Assembly (NCBI GenBank): GCA_018679315.1
Contig: JAHHLF010000202.1
Location: 1 to 11,468, forward strand
Source: Bacteroidia bacterium
GTDB lineage: Bacteria; Bacteroidota; Bacteroidia; Flavobacteriales; Flavobacteriaceae
DNA length: 11,468 nucleotides
Reading direction: 5' to 3'
Under the pieces are notes generated by a model that made no database searches, was not told the origin of the DNA, and was given only the letters and a program-made list of their open reading frames with translations. Below are positions 5,926-11,468 of this stretch, piece after piece (within the stretch, counting starts at the first letter, position 1; the number at the start of each line of letters is the position of its first letter). The position numbers and the translations under genes were made by a program.

Positions 5926-6951
5926 TCAGGAAAACTTGGAAAGTAAGGACAGCACCTTATCGTGCATCTTATTGGTATAATCCAAATGAGTTACCATACG
6001 CAGTTTTCCCCCGCCCATCCCGATAATATGAATGTCCTCTGCCAAGAGTCGTTGCAGAAAGGATTCTGTGGATATCAATGTTTCATTCAGTTCAAAGATC
6101 AGGATGTTAGTCTCTACCGGAGCCACATAACTGACCCAATCTTGGGCTGTCAAAAGTTCTCCCAGTTCTTTTGCTTTTTGATGGTCCTTCGCCAGGCGGT
6201 CTATATGATGGTCCAGGGCATAAATTCCAGCTGCTGCCAAATATCCACTTTGTCGCATACCTCCTCCCAGGATCTTCCGAATGCGAATTGCTTCCTGTAT
6301 CGATGACCTATCACCTATTAAAAGTGAACCTACAGGACAGCCAAGACCCTTGCTTAAACACACGCTGATGGTGTCAAAGAGATCTCCGCAAGTTTTCAGA
6401 TCAATGGATCCTTCAACCATGGCATTCCATATACGGGCCCCGTCCAGATGATAAGCGAGCGCATTTTCCGTACAAAGGGATTTGATCTTTCTAAGTTCCT
6501 CCACATTCCAACAGGCGCCTCCTCCCTTGTTTGTTGTATTCTCAATACAGACCAGCGCCGTTCGGGGGCTGTGGTAAAAATCAGGCGGATTGATCGCTTC
6601 TTCTACCTGTGAGACGGTCATCATCCCACGGTCTCCGTCTACAAGCTTGCAGGATGCGCCACTGTTAAAACTAGCGCCTCCACCTTCATAATTATAAACA
6701 TGGGCATATTTATCACAGATCAGCTGGTCTCCCGGCTGTGTGTGCAGTTTAATCGCAGTCTGATTAGTCATTGTGCCACTCGGAAAGAACAAAGCGGCTT
6801 CCATACCGAACATTTTGGCAACTTTCTCCTCTAATGCGTTTACCGTAGGATCTTCCTTAAAGACATCATCGCCTACCCGGGCACTCATCATAGCATCGAG
6901 CATTCCCGGCGTAGGATGGGCAACTGTATCACTGATCAGGTTGATCTTCAC
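5926..6951 (-). CDS. ltaE: Low-specificity L-threonine aldolase
   Basis: A 341-residue PLP enzyme that splits L-threonine or L-allo-threonine to glycine and acetaldehyde in the cytoplasm. The N-terminus INLISDTVAHPT is typical of the family, followed by DDVFKEDPTVNALE (28-41), the FPSGTMTNQ cofactor loop (56-64), H84 (ring stacking), HLDGAR (168-173, with D170 and R173) and CLSKGLGCPVGS (198-209), in which K201 should hold PLP. GKLRMVTH (315-322) carries the C-terminal substrate arginine. The start codon is GTG (6949-6951); it is supported by the family N-terminus and because the upstream gene's stop lies only 9 nt before it. That stop is in the same frame. The tight spacing implies an operon with the metalloprotease gene. 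No clear terminator follows. Confidence 0.92.
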   Translation of the reverse strand: MKINLISDTVAHPTPGMLDAMMSARVGDDVFKEDPTVNALEEKVAKMFGMEAALFFPSGTMTNQTAIKLHTQPGDQLICDKYAHVYNYEGGGASFNSGASCKLVDGDRGMMTVSQVEEAINPPDFYHSPRTALVCIENTTNKGGGACWNVEELRKIKSLCTENALAYHLDGARIWNAMVEGSIDLKTCGDLFDTISVCLSKGLGCPVGSLLIGDRSSIQEAIRIRKILGGGMRQSGYLAAAGIYALDHHIDRLAKDHQKAKELGELLTAQDWVSYVAPVETNILIFELNETLISTESFLQRLLAEDIHIIGMGGGKLRMVTHLDYTNKMHDKVLSLLSKFS

Positions 6952-6960
6952 CTTACTTTT

Positions 6961-9366
6961 TTATGGGTTCATGCAAGACATCCCGATAGGCGAGCCATCC
7001 GGTATCTTTGCTACTGGTGTTGGTTTAAACTCATCCATGTCCTCAAAAAAGGCGTCAATTCTCCTGACCATTTCCACGTTCACTGGCTGAGGCTTTTTGG
7101 TGAGCAGTACTTTCTTTATGGACAGGAGTCGGGCAGCAGCGATCGCATTAACCTGGTCGTATACCTGGCTATGTGCTGCAAGATTCATCAGATGATGGAC
7201 TACCCTGAAATTTACTGCATTCCTTATGGTTTCGGCATAGCCTGAGCCACCGGATTTGTTAATGCTGGCTTCCATCAACTTATCAAGTACTTCCTCCAGG
7301 CCAAGCTGATTCTTATCCATGGCTTTGTTTTGAACCAGGCGCGATGCGCGCTGTGGGTGCAGTAGAAGAGAGAGGCTAAAATCAGCAGCTGTTTCTGCTG
7401 CTGAAATAGCGTCGAAACTCACCCCGGTCACGCCTTTAAAAGATTCCCGTGTCCTGGGATAGCCCATCGCCCGCGGAGGAAATAATTGTAAGACATTTTC
7501 GGGGATCATCAAGGTATTTGGTTCTATTGTTAGCAGCAGCTTTTCCAGGGCTGCCAACTGCGCGTCTTTCGAGAGCGTACTTAGCACCGGCATAGAAGAC
7601 CCCTTTACTGCATAAGTGTAATTTTGACCTCCAATAAGCTTAACAGCTGCTTCTGTTTGATAGCGATGGAAAAAATAAAGGGGAACAAACACATCTTCCA
7701 GGACTGAATTGGGATCATCGGTCCGGATGTTATCAATTGAAAATTGTGCGATAGCTTTTTCCCTTACTTCTAAAACTCTTTCTAATTCCTGAGAGGGAAT
7801 CGTTCCATTATCCCATAAGTGCGCCTGTGCATGAGACCCGCCCTGTGGCCGGGCGTCCTGGTCGGATATGTAGCGTAATCCTCTTTGAAATGCCCTTTCC
7901 AAAATATAATTCAGGGCCTCGCCTTCATCTGCATCAGAACCAAGATCTGAATAGGAATAGGCTACAGACACCTTGTCCCATTCCCCTATCCCGGTATCAT
8001 AGGCTTCATTAAAATCTAAATTGCCGCCTTTGATGGCCACATAGGGATGTGGATAATCCATGACAGAGGCTCTGTTATTCGTACTCGCCGCGAAATTATG
8101 CGCGAAGCCAAGGGTGTGTCCAATTTCATGTGCCGATAATTGCCGGATCCTGGCCAGGGCCATTTCAAGCATGGCTTCATGATTGTCGTCACGATCAGCA
8201 AAAGGCTTATTCATCAAAGCCTGGGCAATTAAAAAATCCTGGCGTATACGTAGACTCCCCAGACTCACATGCCCTTTGATGATCTCTCCTGTTCGCGGAT
8301 CGCTGACACTCGAGCCATAACTCCAACCGCGAGTCGATCGGTGTACCCACTGGATCACATTGTAACGAACATCCATCGGGTCTGCATCATCCGGCAAGAT
8401 CCGTACCTGGAAGGCATCTTTATAACCGATACTCTCAAAAGCCTGGTTCCACCATCTACCCCCTTCCAATAAAGCTGAGCGTACAGGTTCGGGCGTACCA
8501 TTATCCAAATAATAAATGATAGGCTCTACGGCTTCACTTACTTCTGCATTCGGATCTTTCTTTTGCAAGCGATGGCGGGTGACATATCGTTTTAAAATAG
8601 GCTCCTCTACCGGAGTAGCATAGTCGTAATAACTAAAAGGATAGGACCCGCATCGCGGATCAAACTCCCTGGGCGAATAGTCAGAATCGGGGAGCTCAAT
8701 AAATGAATGATGCTGAGACACGGTGACTAAATTAGGATTAGGCGTTACCGAGCGAATATAATTCCCCTGTGCATCCCCTTTAAAGGTAAGAATGGCATCA
8801 AATTCCAGGTTATTGGGAAATGCTTTGGTCCTGCTAAAATCAAAAGCGCTCTTACTTTTATCAAGGCTGTAGGATCCCTGTTTCGCCCTTTTGAGTCGCG
8901 CCCCTACCCGGTGTGCATCCTGCATCAGGAAATCGGTGATGTCAATATAATAGGTACCCTTATCTTCTTCGATAATGGGAAAGCCAAATAAGACAGATTT
9001 CGCGAACGCTTGTTCTACAGACTGTTTTTCCAGCTTGTTATCTGTCAGGGCTCGAAACCTGAGATTAGGTTGTACCAATAAAAGTTTTGTGCCAGCCTTT
9101 TTAAAATAAACTACTTGCTCATTTCCTAACTGCCCTCTATCGAGACCAATATCATTGCTTCCAATTCCACTGCTGAGCGAATACACATATAAAAACTCCT
9201 CATCCAGTTTATCGACCTCTAAAAAGATCTTATCTTTTTTGTCGTCATAATAGAAATCAAAAAAGCCCTTGAACTTTTGATATTCAGAGCTTTTTTCTGT
9301 GAATTGAGCGTACGTATTTATGCATACAAAAAGGAGGGTAAAATAACTGAGGCATCGCATTTTCAT
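6961..9366 (-). CDS. Secreted zinc-dependent metalloprotease (metzincin, DUF5117/DUF4953 type)
   Basis: The 801-residue protein opens with a signal peptide (MKMRCLSYFTLLFVCINTYAQ) and is probably exported to the periplasm or surface. It follows the layout of the large Bacteroidota 'zinc-dependent metalloprotease' family: an N-terminal DUF5118-like start, a DUF5117-like region (about 80-270), then the peptidase part. The metzincin zinc motif HEIGHTLGFAH is at 413-423 (ligands H413, H417, H423; general base E414), with the Met-turn SVMDY (M436) downstream, so the active site looks intact. About 350 further residues follow (DUF4953-like). The substrate is unknown; family members are often annotated without a proven function. 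The start is the ATG at 9364-9366; the next ATG (9358-9360) would also leave a signal peptide. The threonine aldolase gene follows after 9 nt. Upstream lies the divergent prfB promoter. Confidence 0.93.
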   Translation of the reverse strand: MKMRCLSYFTLLFVCINTYAQFTEKSSEYQKFKGFFDFYYDDKKDKIFLEVDKLDEEFLYVYSLSSGIGSNDIGLDRGQLGNEQVVYFKKAGTKLLLVQPNLRFRALTDNKLEKQSVEQAFAKSVLFGFPIIEEDKGTYYIDITDFLMQDAHRVGARLKRAKQGSYSLDKSKSAFDFSRTKAFPNNLEFDAILTFKGDAQGNYIRSVTPNPNLVTVSQHHSFIELPDSDYSPREFDPRCGSYPFSYYDYATPVEEPILKRYVTRHRLQKKDPNAEVSEAVEPIIYYLDNGTPEPVRSALLEGGRWWNQAFESIGYKDAFQVRILPDDADPMDVRYNVIQWVHRSTRGWSYGSSVSDPRTGEIIKGHVSLGSLRIRQDFLIAQALMNKPFADRDDNHEAMLEMALARIRQLSAHEIGHTLGFAHNFAASTNNRASVMDYPHPYVAIKGGNLDFNEAYDTGIGEWDKVSVAYSYSDLGSDADEGEALNYILERAFQRGLRYISDQDARPQGGSHAQAHLWDNGTIPSQELERVLEVREKAIAQFSIDNIRTDDPNSVLEDVFVPLYFFHRYQTEAAVKLIGGQNYTYAVKGSSMPVLSTLSKDAQLAALEKLLLTIEPNTLMIPENVLQLFPPRAMGYPRTRESFKGVTGVSFDAISAAETAADFSLSLLLHPQRASRLVQNKAMDKNQLGLEEVLDKLMEASINKSGGSGYAETIRNAVNFRVVHHLMNLAAHSQVYDQVNAIAAARLLSIKKVLLTKKPQPVNVEMVRRIDAFFEDMDEFKPTPVAKIPDGSPIGMSCMNP

Positions 9367-9404
9367 AGTGGTTGATTTATCTGACTAAAAATATATAAAA
9401 TAGA

Positions 9405-9434
9405 TTGCACAACCATACAATAGCCCTAAATTTG
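9405..9434 (+). promoter_or_regulatory. Flavobacterial promoter of prfB (TTG-N19-TAAATTTG)
   Basis: The -33 TTG at 9405-9407 and -7 TAAATTTG at 9427-9434 are separated by 19 nt, as in the Bacteroidota consensus. The -7 box ends 17 nt before the ATG at 9452. This is the best promoter match in the window. It lies in the 85-bp gap between prfB and the divergent metalloprotease gene. Confidence 0.7.
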
Positions 9435-9451
9435 CCGAAACTTCATTGACG

Positions 9452-10559
9452 ATGATCACAATGGAACAAAGTAAGGGTGTTGTTGAGCGCCTCGGAGCGC
9501 TGAGGAGGTATCTTTGACATTGAAGCCAAGCGTATTGAGATAGAGAACGAAGAGGAAAAAACACTCGCCCCCGACTTTTGGGACGATCCTCAAAAGGCTC
9601 AGGTCCAGGTAAAATTTATAAAGAATAAGAAGAAATGGGTCACTGATTTCGAAGAAGCAGAGACCCTGGTTTCTGATATGGAAGTCTTGATGGAATTTCA
9701 TAGCTCAGGAGAAGATGTAGCGGAAGAATTGCAACAGGCTTATGATAAGGCCAGGGAAAAGATCGAGGCGCTGGAATTTCGCAATATGCTTTCCGAAGAA
9801 GGCGATGAACTCAGTGCCGTATTACAGATCACAGCAGGTGCAGGAGGTACGGAAAGTTGTGATTGGGCCGCCATGCTAATGCGAATGTATATGCGCTGGG
9901 CAGAACGGAGCGGCTTTTCCGTAAAGGAATTGAACTACCAGGAAGGTGATGTGGCCGGCATTAAAACGGTGACCTTGGAAATAAATGGCGAATTCGCCTT
10001 TGGCTGGTTAAAAGGAGAAAACGGCGTGCACAGGCTGGTGCGGATCTCACCCTTCGACAGCAATGCAAAAAGACATACTTCCTTTGCTTCCGTCTATGTC
10101 TACCCTTTGGTAGACGACAGTATTGAAATTGATGTTAATCCTTCGGATATAGAAATAACCACGGCCCGATCCAGCGGAGCCGGAGGACAGAATGTGAATA
10201 AAGTTGAGACCAAGGTGCAGCTGGTACATAAACCTTCAGGTATACAGATCTCATGTTCCGATTCCAGGTCACAACACGATAACAGGGCTACAGCATTAAA
10301 GATGCTTAAGTCCCAATTGTATGAAATTGAATTAAGAAAGAAACAAGAGGCGCGTGCTGCTATCGAATCGTCTAAACTCAAGATCGAATGCGGATCACAG
10401 ATCCGCAACTATGTGATGCATCCTTATAAACTGGTAAAAGATGTACGCACAAGTGAGGAAACCGGGAATGTAGATGCTGTGTTGGACGGCGACCTGGATG
10501 CCTTCCTGAAAGCTTTTTTGATGATGATGGGGCAGCAAGATACCTCTGAATTAAACTAA
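9452..10559 (+). CDS. prfB: Peptide chain release factor 2, with programmed +1 frameshift
   Basis: RF2 recognises UGA and UAA and triggers peptide release on the ribosome. The coding sequence is split. The zero frame runs from ATG 9452 (or 9461) through ...ALRRYL to an in-frame TGA at 9515-9517. Reading then continues in the +1 frame from GAC at 9516 (D-I-E-A-K...) to the TAA at 10557-10559, giving 368 residues (365 from 9461; E. coli RF2 has 365). The stop-codon recognition motif SPF (residues 199-201) marks RF2 rather than RF1, and the catalytic GGQ lies at 244-246 in SSGAGGQNVN. An N-terminal helical domain with APDFWDDP also fits. I prefer 9452 because MIT- resembles other flavobacterial RF2 N-termini as I recall them. 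The ArsC-like gene follows after 5 nt. This is an intact gene, not a pseudogene. Confidence 0.95.
9503..9518 (+). promoter_or_regulatory. prfB +1 frameshift site (AGGAGG TAT CTT TGA C)
   Basis: An AGGAGG Shine-Dalgarno-like stimulator (9503-9508), a 3-nt spacer, then the slippery CTT (9512-9514) and an in-frame TGA followed by C (9515-9518). Order and spacing match the classic E. coli site. When RF2 is scarce, termination at the UGA slows, the peptidyl-tRNA-Leu slips from CUU to UUU, and full-length RF2 is made, which is an autoregulatory loop. Confidence 0.95.
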
Positions 10560-10564
10560 AACGT

Positions 10565-10915
10565 ATGATCACAATTTATCATAATCCCAGGTGCAGAAAA
10601 TCTCGAGAAGGCCTGCAACTAGTCGAAGCCAGTGGTGAGGCGCATGAAGTGCGACTCTATTTAAAAGATCCTTTGTCAAAAAAGGAATTAAAGACTATTG
10701 TAAAAGCCCTGGGCATTCCCGCCGAAGCACTTGTCAGGAAAAATGAAGCTGTTTGGAAATCGGATTTTAAGGGCAAGGAATTATCTGAAGATGATGTCCT
10801 TTCTGCCATGCAAGAGAATCCTACCTTGATCGAAAGGCCAATAGTAAGCGATGGGAAACGCGCTGTAATCGGTCGTCCGGGCGAAATGATCTCCGAATTT
10901 CTTAGCGAAAACTAG
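10565..10915 (+). CDS. ArsC/Spx-family protein (arsenate reductase-like, glutaredoxin type)
   Basis: A 116-residue thioredoxin-fold protein. MITIYHNPRCRKSREGL carries the single active cysteine C10 in the position of Cys12 of plasmid R773 ArsC. The arginines that bind arsenate there (R60, R94, R107) have likely counterparts in R58 (ALVRKNE), R91 (IERPIV) and R104 (IGRPGE). There is no CxxC, so it is not a Spx-type redox switch. The family reduces arsenate with glutathione and glutaredoxin, but many chromosomal YfgD-like members have no proven arsenate activity. No arsenic gene (arsR, arsB, acr3) is near, so a general thiol-redox role is as likely. It begins 5 nt after the prfB stop and probably shares its transcript. 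No terminator is visible after it. Confidence 0.87.
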   Translation: MITIYHNPRCRKSREGLQLVEASGEAHEVRLYLKDPLSKKELKTIVKALGIPAEALVRKNEAVWKSDFKGKELSEDDVLSAMQENPTLIERPIVSDGKRAVIGRPGEMISEFLSEN

Positions 10916-10962
10916 CCTCTGCATTTAACAAAGTTTTAACCAACCACGGATAAACCTTCAGC

Positions 10963-10970
10963 TATTTTTG
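10963..10970 (+). promoter_or_regulatory. Flavobacterial -7 box (TATTTTTG) for the poly-lysine-tail gene
   Basis: An exact TAnnTTTG match ending 20 nt before the ATG at 10991; no TTG lies at the -33 distance. It overlaps an in-frame GTG (10970-10972), which argues that the GTG is not the start codon. Confidence 0.45.
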
Positions 10971-10990
10971 TGGTCTTACTTTCTTATACA

Positions 10991-11434
10991 ATGCGTTTTA
11001 TTTTATTCTTATTTGTTTTTATGATCAACGGCGTGATCCTAGGGCAGATTGGCTCACCTTACCGCCAATATGGTACACGAGGCGACCCGGTTGTACCGCG
11101 GGTAAACGAAAGACCTGTAGAGCCTGAGGCATTAACAGCTGAAGAGCGAGTAGACTTGCAGATGCCAAAGATCATCGAAGCTTGTGAACTCAACCCGTTT
11201 GAAGAAGCCGTGGTGCGTTCCATCCTGACAAAGTATGTACAAAAACGCATTGAACTCCAGATCCTGGCACTGGAGGCTGATAAGAACAGGGAGGCACTTG
11301 AAAAAATGAAATTAGAACAGGATACCGAATTAGAGCAAAGTCTTCCGCCAGAAAAGTATCAAGCCTTACAAGATCTCTATAAGAATAGAGGTAAGGTGAA
11401 GAAAAAGAAGAAAAAGAAGAAATCTAAAAGCTAA
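10991..11434 (+). CDS. Small exported protein with helical core and poly-lysine tail, function unknown
   Basis: From the ATG at 10991 the protein has 147 residues. It opens with a signal peptide (MRFILFLFVFMINGVILGQ), so it should be periplasmic. A Pro/Arg-rich stretch follows, then a charged helical region (about 49-130) with LTAEERVDLQMPKI and LPPEKYQALQDLYK, which loosely recall the LTxxQ segments of Spy/CpxP-like periplasmic proteins. The tail is KVKKKKKKKKSKS. I do not recognise a named family; the Spy-like resemblance is weak. A GTG at 10970 is in frame but would spoil the signal peptide and lies in the -7 box. The next gene starts 1 nt after the stop, so the two form an operon. Confidence 0.75.
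   Translation: MRFILFLFVFMINGVILGQIGSPYRQYGTRGDPVVPRVNERPVEPEALTAEERVDLQMPKIIEACELNPFEEAVVRSILTKYVQKRIELQILALEADKNREALEKMKLEQDTELEQSLPPEKYQALQDLYKNRGKVKKKKKKKKSKS
11398..11422 (+). repeat. 9-bp purine tandem repeat encoding the lysine run
   Basis: GAAGAAAAA occurs twice (11398-11406, 11407-11415), followed by a partial GAAGAAA (11416-11422). It encodes most of the eight-lysine run. Slippage by one unit would add or remove three lysines without a frameshift. Confidence 0.7.
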
Positions 11435-11435
11435 C

Positions 11436-11468
11436 ATGCAAAAATCCTTCCTGGTCCTGCTCTTGTGC
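11436..11468 (+). CDS. N-terminus of a probable exported protein, cut by the window edge
   Basis: The ATG at 11436 begins 1 nt after the stop of the preceding gene and stays open for 11 codons (MQKSFLVLLLC) to the edge. A lysine followed by a Leu/Val stretch is a typical start of a signal peptide, possibly of a lipoprotein if the Cys is a lipobox. The tight spacing suggests co-transcription with the poly-lysine-tail gene. Nothing more can be said from 11 residues. Confidence 0.5.
   Translation, partial: MQKSFLVLLLC

Noticed and set aside
9452..9517. prfB as a broken gene (frameshift mutation or sequencing error)
   Set aside because: The break lies exactly at AGGAGG-TAT-CTT-TGA-C, the known programmed site, and both frames join into a normal-length RF2.
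9456..9701. An 81-codon minus-strand frame over the prfB N-terminal region
   Set aside because: It covers the frameshift site and RF2 N-terminus, whose protein homology is strong; its composition looks like an antisense shadow.
10565..10915. An arsenic-resistance operon
   Set aside because: Only the ArsC-like gene is present, behind prfB; no regulator or efflux gene lies nearby.
11399..11422. A-rich lysine tract as a programmed -1 frameshift site
   Set aside because: In the reading frame each AAA-AAG is preceded by G, so the A-AAA-AAG slippery heptamer is not formed.

Overview
The window looks like a chromosomal housekeeping segment of a marine-type member of the Flavobacteriaceae (Bacteroidota). 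The grounds are: TAnnTTTG-type -7 promoter boxes about 20 nt before several start codons; start sites without Shine-Dalgarno sequences; secreted proteins whose signal peptides end in ...AQ or ...FSQ; and families typical of this group, such as the 800-residue metzincin, the OmpA protein with 'PA' repeats, and a cysteine-synthase-like enzyme beside an alpha-oxoamine synthase. No mobile element, CRISPR array, tRNA or rRNA was found.

Layout. 1-1413 (minus): the N-terminal 80 codons of an alpha-oxoamine-synthase-type PLP enzyme, open at the left edge, and upstream of it a complete PLP enzyme of the cysteine synthase/CBS fold. A rho-independent terminator and a separate -7 box lie between them. 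Together they resemble the first two steps of capnine (sulfonolipid) synthesis, cysteate synthase and cysteate acyltransferase. 1487-3622 (minus): an oligopeptidase B-like S9 peptidase with a lipoprotein signal. 3679-4509 (plus): a YbaB/EbfC nucleoid protein, then an exported thioredoxin-like protein, ending at a palindromic terminator shared with the convergent ompA-like gene at 4571-5671 (minus). 5672-5925: a non-coding region with short repeats. 5926-9366 (minus): a secreted zinc metalloprotease followed 9 nt later by a low-specificity threonine aldolase, a probable operon. 9452-10915 (plus): prfB (release factor 2), read through a +1 programmed frameshift, then an ArsC/Spx-family protein 5 nt downstream. 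10991-11468 (plus): a small exported protein with a poly-lysine tail, then the first 11 codons of another probable exported protein.

Most of this is ordinary genome content. The points most worth following up are the putative sulfonolipid gene pair; the AGGAGG-stimulated prfB frameshift in a lineage whose starts here show no Shine-Dalgarno sequence; the duplicated PA-repeat block in the OmpA-like protein; the lipoprotein form of oligopeptidase B; and a 22-bp-phased direct repeat in the leader of the cysteine-synthase-like gene. I found no clear evidence of a wholly new system.
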